Assembly: GCA_032716605.1 (NCBI GenBank)
Contig: CM064560.1
Coordinates: forward strand, 13,414,040-13,478,039
Reading direction: 5' to 3'
Source of the DNA: Paralithodes platypus
Lineage: Eukaryota; Arthropoda; Malacostraca; Decapoda; Lithodidae
DNA length: 64,000 nt
The notes under the pieces were generated by a model, which worked only from the letters and a program-made list of their open reading frames with translations, had not been told where the DNA came from and did not search any database. The translations under genes were made by a program, and so were the position numbers. This document shows, piece by piece, positions 37,433 to 47,441 of the stretch (positions within the stretch are counted from its first letter, which is position 1; every line of letters starts with the position of its first letter).

Positions 37433-37617
37433 AAAAAAAAAAAAAAAAAAAAAAAAAATGTATGTATATGTATGTGTGTGCACTGTACAGTATGTATATA
37501 TATACTGTATATATGTGTGTATGTATGTATGTGTATATGTATGTGTATATATATGTATATATATATATGTATATGTATGTATGTGTGTATGTGTATATAT
37601 GCATATATGCATATTAT
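37433..37617. repeat. A tract plus (TGTATG)/(TATA) microsatellite at the NL2 3' end
   Basis: 26 A residues (37433-37458) follow the NL2 stop codon closely, then about 160 bases of TATG/TGTATA repeats. The A tract is the expected 3' terminus of the retrotransposon. Confidence 0.9.
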
Positions 37618-37689
37618 AGTTTGTAAGGCCAGACTGCCTAGTAAGGACCTTGAGGTCTGTGTGGTCTGTGTATCTATGTAGCTCTATGT

Positions 37690-37691
<2 letters not shown>

Positions 37692-37745
<54 letters not shown>
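37692..37745. repeat. (CT)n(CA)n compound microsatellite
   Basis: CT run followed by a CA run. Nothing else recognised between 37618 and 37874. Confidence 0.95.
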
Positions 37746-37878
37746 GCACCTGCCATGTGAACCCAATTACCAATCAGAGTATTAAAGGTGGTGGGAAACT
37801 GGGTCAATACAAATCATTGCCACCAATATAAAATCCAATACCTCAGAACTTGGTACATTTACGATTACTGACTGTTAA

Positions 37879-38623
37879 GGGGAGATGGGTCGTTTTTCTG
37901 ACCTCCCTTCATCCTCATGTTTAAGGGGGGTGACCTGCTTTTTGTTATTTCTGTCCTTTTCTCTCTTTCTCTGGCTTGTATCCATTCGGCCCCATTCAGC
38001 CAACTATTTTAAGACGTTTATCCCCATCTAGGTGTCGATTTCTTCCTGGCGAGCGATAGCGAACCAGCATTATATGAAGAAATCCGGCTTCGCCGGAGAA
38101 ATTTTTCTATCGAAAAATTTACAAATTTAGCCTGCTGTCAAACAAAAATAAAAAATATACTGACTCGCTACCGCTCACCAGTAAAAAAAATTGACACCTG
38201 GATGGTTATAAACGTCGTAAAACAGTAGGCTGAATGGGGCCAAATGGATACAAGCCAGAGAAAGATAGAAAAGGACAGAACAAAAACAGGTCACCCCCCT
38301 TAACCCCATTAATTTTGAAATTTTAAGACGTTTGGCCCATTAGTTTGGCAATTTAAAGACCTTTCGCTCCATTTCTGTGTCAATATTAAGACTGTTCGTG
38401 TCATTTAGGTGTCGATTCTTTCCTGGCGAGCGATAGCGAGACTTTATTTTAAGAGGAACCAGCCTTCGGCCGGGACATATTGCTGTCAAAAAATGTACAA
38501 ATTTATCTTGAAGGAGTGTCTTAGACGGGTGTTTTTTTTTTGTTTTTTGTTTTTTAGCATGGAGGAATCTCAAAAATATATAAAAAAGATACATAAATTA
38601 GCATATAAATAGGCCCATCCCCC
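37879..38623 (+). mobile_element. TTAA-flanked element (group T3), host to a nested T2 element
   Basis: Starts GGGGAGATGGGTC and ends with the inverse of GGGGGATGGGCC. TTAA at 37875-37878 and 38624-38627. Diagnostic T3 core: GTGTCGATTCTTTCCTGGCGAGCGATAGCGAG-type sequence near 38410 (AGCGATAGCGAG) and AACCAGCCTTCGGCCGG. Interrupted at a TTAA by 37925-38299. Confidence 0.8.
37925..38299. mobile_element. Fold-back TTAA element (group T2), 375 bp
   Basis: Begins GGGGGGTGACCTGCTTTTTG and ends with an inverse starting GGGGGGTGACCTG. The inverted similarity extends for well over 100 bases per arm (TGGCTTGTATCCATT and its complement; CGATTTCTTCCTGGCGAGCG and its complement), so it can fold into a long hairpin. 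TTAA at 37921-37924 and 38300-38303. A second copy is at 41596-42464. Confidence 0.9.
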
Positions 38624-38755
38624 TTAACCCTTTCAAACCAATGACGCCAGTATCTCTTTTATTATTTGTATTATATATTTTTTTCTAGGGCCATCTTGAA
38701 GGCAGGAAGTCAGAACGGCCACGCTCCTAAGTGGCCATAAACTTAATCAGCTTAA

Positions 38756-39824
38756 CCCCTTGAGGATCATGACTAGCTTTGGCACTTTAATTTGGCTATC
38801 ATCAGACGATCTTATTCAGCTCAGGAAGGATATGTGAGAGTCAGCGGCATAGTGGAGTTGGATTGGTCCCCTTAGGTTCCTAGAGGTCCTTCCTAAACTG
38901 TATATGTGAGAGTCAGCGGCATAGTGGAGTTGGATTGGTCCCCTTAGTTCCTAGAGGTCCTTCCTAAACTGTATATGTGAGAGTCAGCGGCATAGCGGAG
39001 TTGGATTGGTCCCCTTAGGTTCCTAGAGGTCCTTCCTAAACTGTATATGTGAGAGTCAGCGGCATAGTGGAGTTGGATTGGTCCCCTTAGGTTCCTAGAG
39101 GTCCTTCCTAAACTGTATATGTGAGAGTCAACGGCATAGTGGAGTTGGATTGGTCCCCTTAGGTTCCTAGAGGTCCTTCCTAAACTGTATATGTGAGAGT
39201 CAGCGGCATAGTGGAGTTGGATTGGTCCCCTTAGGTTCCTAGAGGTCCTTCCTAAACTGTATATGTGAGAGTCAACGGCATAGTGGAGTTGGATTGGTCC
39301 CCTTAGGTTCCTAGAGGTCCTTCCTAAACTGTATATGTGAGAGTCAGCGGCATAGTGGAGTTGGATTGGTCCCCTTAGGTTCCTAGAGGTCCTTCCTAAA
39401 CTGTATATGTGAGAGTCAGCGGCATAGTGGAGTTGGATTGGTCCCCTTAGGTTCCTAGAGGTCCTTCCTAAACTGTATATGTGAGAGTCAGCGGCATAGT
39501 GGAGTTGGATTGGTCCCCTTAGGTTCCTAGAGGTCCTTCCTAAACTGTATATGTGAGAGTCAGCGGCATAGTGGAGTTGGATTGGTCCCCTTAGGTTCCT
39601 AGAGGTCCTTCCTAAACTGTATATGTGAGAGTCAGCGGCATAGTGGAGTTGGATTGGTCCCCTTAGGTTCCTAGAGGTCCTTCCTAAACTGTATATGTGA
39701 GAGTCAGCGGCATAGTGGAGTTGGATTGGTCCCCTTAGGTTCCTAGAGGTCCTTCCTAAACTGTATAAAATTGTCTAATGATAGCCAAATTATAGTGTCC
39801 AAATGCGCCATAATCCTCAAAGGG
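38756..39824. mobile_element. TTAA-flanked element (group T8) containing a minisatellite
   Basis: Starts CCCCTTGAGGATCATGAC and ends with the inverse of CCCTTTGAGGATTATGGC. Deeper inverted matches include TTTGGCTATCATCAGACGAT and its right-hand counterpart. TTAA at 38752-38755 and 39825-39828. Nearly all the interior is a 72-bp tandem array. Confidence 0.88.
38831..39766 (+). repeat. 72-bp minisatellite, 13 copies, inside the T8 element
   Basis: Units begin TATGTGAGAGTCAGCGGCAT and end CCTTCCTAAACTG at 72-base spacing (38831, 38903, then one 71-base unit). Units are almost identical, with rare changes (CAACGG for CAGCGG, AGCGGAG for AGTGGAG). The unit edge (CTTCCTAAACTGTATA) is part of the element's right inverted repeat. 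Confidence 0.97.
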
Positions 39825-39866
39825 TTAAGTTACACTGTAAAATATCAAGGGTGTAACGTACGTTAA

Positions 39867-40083
39867 GGGGAGATCTGGTATTTGTGGACCACTATCTCCC
39901 TCATGCTTTAGCCCCATTAGTTTGGCGATTTTAAGATGGTTTGTGCCATTTAGGTGTATATTTCTTCATGGCGAGCGATAGGTAGCCAGTAATTTAGGAG
40001 GAACCGGCCTTCGGCCGGGTCTTGGGAGGAATCATAAAATAATACATAAATAATTAGATAAACAAATAAATACAAATTTCCCC
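39867..40083 (+). mobile_element. TTAA-flanked element (group T3), short copy
   Basis: Ends GGGGAGATCTGGTATTTGTGG and (inverse) GGGGAAATTTGTATTTATTTG. TTAA at 39863-39866 and 40084-40087. Contains the family core GGCGAGCGATAG and ACCGGCCTTCGGCCGGG. 217 bp. Confidence 0.82.
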
Positions 40084-40255
40084 TTAAATCATTGGACAGA
40101 TTGATAATAGTTTACCTTTATATCGTTATATTAGATAGGATTAGTACTGCCACTATACCTTTATAAGGGTACATTTTTATGGACACTTTTATTGCTCTTT
40201 TCATACCTTCTTTAAACTCATTTTTAAGAGTGTATCTTAGGTTAACCCCTTCAGC

Positions 40256-40983
40256 ACAATGACCTATTTTTTACCATTGATTCTGGCGGTTGAAATAGGG
40301 GAGCTATCCCCCCGCCAAAGGCGGCTTTCTAGGGCCTTTCCTAGCTGATGCTGAGAGGATTGGGTTCTAGTCATGTGGTGATGGGCTGGTCTATCAGAGT
40401 GAGAGTTGAGCATTCTCTCCCATATGGTCCACACCCATAGCTTACTCTGACTGTTCCTTTTACTTATATATTTTCTAGATCTCAAGTGGCGGCGTCTCTT
40501 CCGTGGATTGACCTCCCAACTGCCAACCTAGAGGTTGGCAGAACTGGGAGCCAAAGAGTCACATTTTTCTTTTGCCCCTCAACGTTCCCTTCATAATTGT
40601 TAAGGGGCACAGGGCCTTGCGTGGGGCTTCGGTGTCCTGGGCGTTTCCGCACCCTCCTCAGCTCCTCGCCTGGGAGCGGCTTCGGTCACCTGGGCTTTCG
40701 TAGTGGTAAAGCGGAGAGGGTTCTGTGGGGGCGCTCGGTTAGGCTATAGCCTTGGCCTTGCTCGGGACCTTGGGGCTGTTCGGTCAGACAGCCTGGGGAA
40801 CAACAACAACCATTGATTCTGGCTATAATTAGAAGATTTTGTAATGTTTAAGAAGGACCTATGTTATTCAGATAATTGAAATCGTGCTTACCACTTTGAC
40901 GTCTAGATGTAGATTATAAGCTAAAGAAAATTGTCTAATGGTAACTAGAATATGATGAAAATTACGTCATGGTGCTGAAGGGG
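40256..40983. mobile_element. TTAA-flanked element (group T6), host to a retroposon
   Basis: Starts CCCCTTCAGCACAATGAC and ends with the inverse of CCCCTTCAGCACCATGAC. TTAA at 40252-40255 and 40984-40987. Without the nested retroposon (40288-40808) the element is about 200 bp. Confidence 0.85.
40288..40808 (+). mobile_element. (AAC)n-tailed retroposon, second copy
   Basis: Same family as 20525-21047, lacking about the first 24 bases. It ends in (AAC)n and is flanked by the direct repeat ACCATTGATTCTGGC (40273-40287 and 40809-40823). It sits inside a TTAA element. Confidence 0.88.
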
Positions 40984-41117
40984 TTAAATTAGAGTAAATT
41001 AGCTTTGGGTAGTTTATATTAGGCCTGGTTAGGTTAAATTACGTCATGGTGCTGAAGGGGTTAAATTAGAGTAAATTAGCTTTGGGTAGTTTATATTAGG
41101 CCTGGTTAGGTTAAATT
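40964..41117 (+). repeat. 77-bp direct duplication at the T6 right end
   Basis: ACGTCATGGTGCTGAAGGGG plus TTAA and the following GTAAATTAGCTTTGGGTAG block occur at 40964 and again at 41041. The duplication copies the element's terminus and its TTAA together with adjacent host DNA. Confidence 0.9.
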
Positions 41118-41216
41118 AGGTCTTGTTAGGATAAGTTGACTAAGCATATATTTATACTCTGGTTCAATAAGCATTTATCGTTCATTTATGGCTTAGGTTT
41201 TTCAATTGGAGGGACT

Positions 41217-41595
41217 TAAAGGGGTATTACTCGATTTTTATGGACCACCTTCTCCCTCATGTTTAGACCCATTAGTTTTGCGATTTTAAGCCGTTCATTC
41301 ACTAGTTTGGCGATTTTGAGACCTTTTGCCCCATTACTTTGTCAATATTAAGATCTTTCGTGCCGCTTAGGTGTCGATTTTTTCCTGGCGAACGACAGCG
41401 AGCCTGTAATATTTTAAGGAACCAGCCTTCGGCCGGGACATTTATCTACCGAAAAATGTACAAATACTGTATATCTTAAAAGGGGGCATACAGTAGGGGT
41501 TGTTTGTTTAAGCTTGATGGAGGTCTAACGAGGAAACTCAAAATTAAATATATAAATTAATAAGTAGCCCCAAAAAACAAGCACTAGTACCTTAA
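41217..41595 (+). mobile_element. Copy of TTAA element group T3, right end unclear
   Basis: Begins TTAAAGGGGTATTACTCG and includes CTCATGTTTAGACCCATTAG, GTCGATTTTTTCCTGGCGAA and AACCAGCCTTCGGCCGGGAC. The right end merges into sequence before the T2 element at 41596, with no clean terminus. Confidence 0.65.
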
Positions 41596-42464
41596 GGGGG
41601 GTGACCTATTTATTTTCAGTCCTTTTCTATCTTTCTCTGGCTTGTATCCAATTGGCCCCATTCAGCCTACTGTTTTAACCCACTGAGCCCCAGCTAAATA
41701 TAAATAAATATACACCCAGGGACTGGCAGGTTTTGAAAAAAAGAAAATCCAGAAACAATAGCGAATGGGTTAGGAATGAAGGAAAAACCACAAAAAAACG
41801 ATCAAAAAGGTAAACAATTGGTCCTACGGAGCCCCCGAAAACGGATTTTACAAGAGTAAAAAATTTAAGGCAAAAACACCCAAAAATCAGGTTTTTGCGC
41901 GCTCACGCGCACACGGTTGGACTTCGTAATTGTATGTTGTTGTGATCAGGCTGTATCAGAGATCATCAGCCTGTAGTAGTAGTGCATTTATACCGAGTTT
42001 TCAACCATGGTCAAGGTTGCGTGGGATACTTCCACAGTTTCCATACAAATCTGAGCCCTCTAGGTGCCATAGGACCAGAGTAATTAACACTGACGCAGAC
42101 GTATGCGTCGCTGGGGTTTAGCGTTACTTACATTGCTGACGCAAACAGTGCGTCGCTGGGGCTCAGTGGGTTAAGACGTTTATCCCCATCCAGGTGTCAA
42201 TTTTTTACTGGTGAGCGGTAGCGAGCCAGCATATATTTTATTTGTGTTTGACAGCAGGCTAAATTTGTACATTTTTCGATAGAAAAATTTCTCCGGCGAA
42301 GCCGGATTTCTTCATATAATGCTGGTTCGCTATCGCTCGCCAGGAAGAAATCGACACCTAAATAGGGATAAACGTCTTAAAATAGTTGGCTGAATGGGGC
42401 CGAATGGATACAAGCCAGAGAAAGAGAGAAAAGGACAAAAATAACAAAAAGCAGGTCACCCCCC
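41596..42464. mobile_element. Fold-back TTAA element (group T2), host to a nested T1 element
   Basis: Starts GGGGGGTGACCTATTTATTT and ends with the inverse of GGGGGGTGACCTGCTTTTTG. TTAA at 41592-41595 and 42465-42468. Removing the T1 element at 41679-42170 and one TTAA leaves about 373 bp, matching the 375-bp copy at 37925-38299. Confidence 0.9.
41679..42170. mobile_element. TTAA-flanked MITE (group T1) nested in T2
   Basis: Perfect 16-base inverted ends CCCACTGAGCCCCAGC. TTAA at 41675-41678 and 42171-42174. The right subterminal region has repeated TGACGCA/TGCGTCGCTGGGG blocks. The interior matches 5845-6282 in inverse orientation. The paralogous T2 copy shows the unoccupied site (TATTTTAAGACG near 38010). 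Confidence 0.95.
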
Positions 42465-42506
42465 TTAAACATAGAAGAGATACAGGAATACAAGTCATAA
42501 ACAAGT

Positions 42507-43046
42507 ATACAGCATGGACACTGAACATAGGTTAACAATATTATACAGCATGGACACTGAACATAGGTTAACAATATTATACAGCATGGACACTGAACAT
42601 AGGTTAACAATATTATACAGCATGAACACTGAACATAGGTTAACAATATTATACAGCATGGACACTGAACATAGGTTAACAATATTATACAGCATGGACA
42701 CTGAACATAGGTTAACAATATTATACAGCATGAACACTGAACATAGGTTAACAATATTATACAGCATGGACACTGGACATAGGTTAACAATATTATACAG
42801 CATGGACACTGGACATAGGTTAACAATATTATACAGCATGGACACTGAACATAGGTTAACAATATTATACAGCATGGACACTGAACATAGGTTAACAATA
42901 TTATACAGCATGGACACTGAACATAGGTTAACAATATTATACAGCATGGACACTGAACATAGGTTAACAATATTATACAGCATGGACACTGAACATAGGT
43001 TAACAATATTATACAGCATGGACACTGAACATAGGTTAACAATATT
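42507..43046 (+). repeat. 36-bp minisatellite, exactly 15 units
   Basis: Unit ATACAGCATGGACACTGAAC followed by ATAGGTTAACAATATT. 540 bases in all, with few variants (GAACACT for GGACACT; GGACATAGG for GAACATAGG). 36 is a multiple of three, so long repetitive frames on both strands are artefacts. Confidence 0.97.
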
Positions 43047-43104
43047 GTAGGTTAACACCATTTGTTTTGGCTTAGGAAGAAAAATAGGAAACTGAGGGTA
43101 AGTT

Positions 43105-43940
43105 GAAAATCCAAACAATATTTGTATATCCAAACAATATTTGTATATCCAAACAATATTTGTATATCCAACAATATTTGTATATCCAAACAATATTTGT
43201 ATATCCAAACAATATTTGTATATCCAAACAATATTTGTATATCCAAACAATACATTACTGTATATCCAAACAATACATTACTGTATATCCAAACAATACA
43301 TTACTGTATATCCAAACAATACATTACTGTATATCCAAACAATATTTTATATCCAATATTTGTATATCCAACAATATTTGTATATCCCAACAATATTTGT
43401 ATATCCAAACAATATTTGTATATCCAAACAATATTTGTATATCCAAACAATATTTGTATATCCAAACAATATTTGTATATCCAACAATATTTGTATATCC
43501 AAACAATATTTGTATATCCAAACAATATTTGTATATCCAACAATATTTGTATATCCAAACAATATTTGTATATCCAACAATATTTGTATATCCAACAATA
43601 TTTGTATATCCAAACAATATTTGTATATCCAAACAATATTTGTATATCCAAACAATATTTGTATATCCAAACAATATTTGTATATCCAACAATATTTGTA
43701 TATCCAAACAATATTTGTATATCCAACAATATTTGTATATCCAAACAATATTTGTATATCCAAACAATATTTGTATATCCAACAATATTTGTATATCCAA
43801 CAATATTTGTATATCCAAACAATATTTGTATATCCAAACAATATTTGTATATCCAAACAATATTTGTATATCCAACAATATTTGTATATCCAACAATATT
43901 TATATATCCAAACAATATTTGTATATCCAAACAATATTTC
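43105..43940 (+). repeat. 18/19-bp minisatellite, about 45 units
   Basis: Units CAATATTTGTATATCCAAA (19) and CAATATTTGTATATCCAA (18) alternate irregularly. A small block of five variant units with ATACATTACTGTATATCC occurs at about 43247-43340. Long frames across this array are artefacts. Confidence 0.95.
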
Positions 43941-44064
43941 CTAAGCTGCATAAAATCGTCTAATAAAAACTATACTCAAATTCGAAGCAGCGTCCTAATT
44001 ACTGAAGGGGTTAAATGTCCTTCCTAAACTGAGTAAATACTAATCGTCTAGTTGAAGGGGTTAA

Positions 44065-44613
44065 GGGGGGGTACATGTTTCTTTATTTATTTGTCTATGT
44101 ATTACCTTTATTTATTTATTTGTCTATGTATTACCTTTATTTATTTATTTGTCTATGTATTACCTTTATTTATTTGTCAATGTATTACCTTTATTTATTT
44201 ATTTGTCAATGTATTACCTTTATTTATTTATTTGTCTATGTATTACCTTTATTTATTTGTCAATGTATTACCTTTATTTATTTATTTGTCTATGTATTAC
44301 CTTTTTAGTTTACTCCCTAGACCTCCATCAACCTTAAAAACACCCCAAGATCCCCCTTCAAGACAAAATATATAGATTTTTCGATAGAAAACTGTCCTAG
44401 TCGGAGGCCGGTTACTACTATATTACAGGCTCGCTATCGCTCGCCAGGAAAACAATCGACACCTAAATTGCACGAAAGGTCTTAATATAAACACAAAAAT
44501 GGGGCGAAAGTTCTTAAAATCGCCAAACTAAAGTGCCAAGCGTCTTGAAATCTCATAACTAGTGGGGCTAAACATGAGGGAGAAGGGGGTCTATAAAAAG
44601 TCACCATCTCCCC
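44065..44613 (-). mobile_element. TTAA element (group T3) with an internal minisatellite
   Basis: TTAA at 44061-44064, then GGGGGGGTACATG. The right part has the T3 core in inverse orientation (CTCGCTATCGCTCGCCAGG, GACACCTAAATTGCACGAAA, GGGGCTAAACATGAGGGAGA) and ends ACCATCTCCCC followed by TTAG rather than TTAA. A ~27-base array of TTATTTGTCTATGTATTACC-type units fills 44085-44303. Confidence 0.7.
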
Positions 44614-44944
44614 TTAGAGCTCACAGCGCACGTTGTACTGTTGGTGATGATGATGATGATGATGAATTGTATTAAGGGAAGACTGACCGTTTGTTTGGTC
44701 TATTAATGCATTTATTCATATATTATTTTAGTTTCCTCCCTAGACCTCCATCAAGCTTAGAAGAAAAAAAACCTAGACCCTCCTTCAAGATAAATTTGTA
44801 AATTTTTCGGTAGAAAAATGTCCCGGCCAAATGCCGGTTCCTCTTAAAATTGCAGGCTCGCTATTGCTCGCCAGGAAATAATCGACACCTAAATGGCACG
44901 AAAAGGTCTTAAAATGGACAACGAAATGGGGCAAAAGGTGTTAA

Positions 44945-46660
44945 CCCTCTTTGGCGGGGACCGACTTAAGGCGGTCTAGAGAACCAAGGACTATGTGGCG
45001 GGGCCCGCCTTAAGTCGGTAGCAATTTTGAGCACATAATTTGTTTTTTAAGTCATAGGAAGAGGGAAAGACTGATTCTGGGAGAGAGTTCCAGAGCTCAG
45101 CTGTTGAGTAGAAGAAAGACTGAGAGTAACGTTTCACTCTCGGGTTGGAGAGTTGCACAGAGTAGGGGTGGGATCGAGTTGCAAGATGGGTACCACGTGC
45201 CCTACGTAAAGGAGGTGGTATACACTGGGAAAGCTCTGAGGAACACTGATTATTATAGTAGCGATAGAATAGCGAGAGAGATGCAACATTGCGGCGGAGA
45301 GAGAGAGATTGCAGAGAGTTGGTGAGTGGACGGGAGTTAATGATACGAAAGGCCTTCCTTTCAACTTTGTCTAGGAGAGCGGTGTGAGAGGAACCTCCCC
45401 ATACCAATACAAGGACGCACTATGCCCCTGTACAGAGCAAGAAGCTGTGCAGGGGAAAAGAACCCCCTAAGGCGGTTGAGCACACCCAGCTTCTGGGAGG
45501 CTGCCTTAGCAAGACTGGTAATATGGTCCTTCCAACTGAGAGCAGAAGAAAAGGAGACACCAAGAATATTGAGAGAAGATGAAGGATTGATTTTTGTATT
45601 GTTGAAGAATAAGGGATAGTCTGCTGGGAGTTCCTTACGGGTAGAAAGATGGAGAAATTGGGTTTTGGAAGCATTAAAGGTAACAAGGTTTTCTCTGCCC
45701 CAATTGGAGATAGTATTTAGATCAGAATTAAAGAGTTCTATGGCTTCATTACGTTTGTCGTTGAGGGATTGCTGGTTGGGGCGTTCTGAAAAACTAATGG
45801 AGTAGTGTAAGGTTGAGTCTTCTGCGTATGAATGGATGGGAATTGAGGTACAGTTGAGGAGATCATTTATAAAAATTAGAAAGAGAATAGGAGATAGGAC
45901 AGACCCCTGAGGAACACCGGAGTTTATAGGGTGAGGAAGTGAACAATGGCCATCCACAACCGCGGCTATGGAACGGCCGGAAAGGAAATTAGAGACAAAG
46001 GCACAGATGGAGGGATAGAAACCGAAGGAGGGTAGTTTAGAAATTAAAGATTTGTGCCAGACTCTATCGAAGGCTTTCGATATGTCTAGTGCAATAAAAA
46101 AAAGTCTCACCGAAGTCCCGAAAGGAGGATGACCAAGAGTTAGTAAGATATGAAAGAAGATCACCAGTAGAACGACCCTTAAGGAAGCCATACTGGCGAT
46201 CTGAGAGCAGATTATGAGATGAGAAATTCTTAAGAAATTTGGAAGCAAGAATAGTTTCAAAAACTTAAGAAAGAATTGGCTCTGAGAGAGAGACGAGCGG
46301 TGGGAGGAGCGTAGGTTGGCTCTGACCATTCGTCACGGCTCCCGCGCCGCGACTGCCCTCCCCTCCGCACACATCCACACCCACTACCTCGCTGTATACA
46401 CAGGGAATTATGTAAGGAAATTACCGTATTTTAGCGATTTTTCCTTCGTGTTGCACGATCGTTGCAAGAGAATGCGTGGTCATAGAAGGATGGTTCTGGT
46501 GTCATTGGAAATCTCAATTATCGCCCTTTCACGGATACATAATTGTATTACGCTCTGGCTCTTGTTTATGCATGAAAAAGAGCACGGAAATAAGCTCGTT
46601 TAGGGTAAAACTACCCGATGGCAGGTAGTAGAAGTTACCGACCTAGCCGCTCCTTGAGTG
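44945..46660. mobile_element. TTAA-flanked element (group T4), middle level of the nest
   Basis: Starts CCCTCTTTGGCGGGG and ends with the inverse of CACTCAAGGAGCGGC. TTAA at 44941-44944 and 46661-46664. The right part matches 21690-22168 (TGGTGTCATTGGAAA, TTACGCTCTGG, GGTAAAACTACCCG). The left part has two copies of a GGCGGGG(A/C)CCG...TTAAG palindromic block. A LINE fragment splits it at about 45039-46275. Confidence 0.85.
45039..46329 (-). pseudogene. NL3 non-LTR element fragment (RT), innermost of the nest
   Basis: Minus-strand frames give FIALDISKAFDRVWHKSLIS, FGFYPSICAFVSNFLSGRS, NSGVPQGSVLSPILFLIFIN and SYAEDSTLHYS, where the catalytic YADD reads YAED. Then come WGRENLVTFNASKTQFLHLS, LNILGVSFSSALSWKDHI and ALYRGIVRPC. 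The C-terminal domain continues in another frame (KAFRIINSRPLTNSLQSLSL, FYSTAELWNSLPESVF) to about 45050. Same family as 61275-64000. It lies inside a T4 element; host similarity resumes at TTGGCTCTGAGAGAGAGACG. The D-to-E change and frameshifts mean no activity. Confidence 0.85.
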
Positions 46661-46938
46661 TTAAAATCGCCAAACTAATGGGCCGAACGTCTTATAATCT
46701 CAAAACTAGTGGGGCTAAACATTAGGGAGAAGGGGGTCCAGAAAAACGGTCTGCCTCCCCTTAAGACTATTACAATGGGGGAAAATAAAAACCTTCGTCT
46801 GCTATTTTTCCCGCTTTCGGTTCGCACCGAACCAAAATCTGTTGCCATCGAGTGAATTGAAATTTATAAATCGCTGACATCAAAATATCACTCGATTTCT
46901 ATAGTCATGAATGTTACAGACACATTACTCTCAAAATA

Positions 46939-47131
46939 TATTCAGTACATTGTCCAATATATTCAGTACATTGTCCAATATATTCAGTACATTGTCCAAT
47001 ATATTCAGTACATTGTCCAATATATTCAGTACATTGTCCAATATATTCAGTACATTGTCCAATATATTCAGTACATTGTCCAATATATTCAGTACATTGT
47101 CCAATATATTCAGTACATTGTCCAATATATT
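46939..47131 (+). repeat. 21-bp minisatellite, 9 units
   Basis: Unit ATTCAGTACATTGTCCAATAT. Arm 1 of the dispersed repeat has one such unit (ATTGGACAATGTACTGAAT near 23182-23200). Confidence 0.95.
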
Positions 47132-47165
47132 CTATTAGGCCTATATCAGTACATTGGCACAAATC

Positions 47166-47441
47166 CCTAAAAGTAGTCCTGTTAATATTTCAATAGATAG
47201 GTATCCATGTCCTAAAAGTAGATTTATTATATTTCAATAGATAGGTATCCATGTCCTAAAAGTAGTCCTGTTAATATTTCAATAGATAGGTATCCATGTC
47301 CTAAAAGTAGTCCTGTTAATATTTCAATAGATAGGTATCCATGTCCTAAAAGTAGTCCTGTTAATATTTCAATAGATAGGTATCCATGTCCTAAAAGTAG
47401 TCCTGTTAATATTTCAATAGATAGGTATCCATGTCCTAAAA
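47166..47441 (+). repeat. 45-bp minisatellite, 6 units plus a partial
   Basis: Units begin CCTAAAAGTAGTCCTGTTAA and end GATAGGTATCCATGT, at 47166, 47211, 47255, 47300, 47345 and 47390. The second is a variant (GATTTATTAT). Arm 1 has one such unit near 23070-23125. Confidence 0.95.

Larger units (their letters stand above)
44676..46760 (-). mobile_element. TTAA-flanked element (group T3), outermost of a three-level nest
   Basis: Starts GGGAAGACTGACCGTTTGTT and ends with the inverse of GGGGAGGCAGACCGTTTTTC. TTAA at 44672-44675 and 46761-46764. Its core is split: CTCGCTATTGCTCGCCAGG and GGGGCAAAAGGTG lie left of 44941, and AAAATCGCCAAACTAATGGG lies right of 46664, exactly adjacent in other copies (GTCTTAAAATCGCC at 25249). 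A T4 element occupies the gap. Confidence 0.88.

Noticed and set aside
42377..43050. Regular 36-bp direct repeats resembling a CRISPR array, and long ORFs on both strands
   Set aside because: Units are contiguous with no unique spacers, there are no cas genes, and the context is eukaryotic. Frames are open only because 36 is a multiple of three.
43103..44027. Five or more frames of 190-301 codons on both strands
   Set aside because: They are translations of the 18/19-bp minisatellite; all frames are similarly open and none has non-repeat content.
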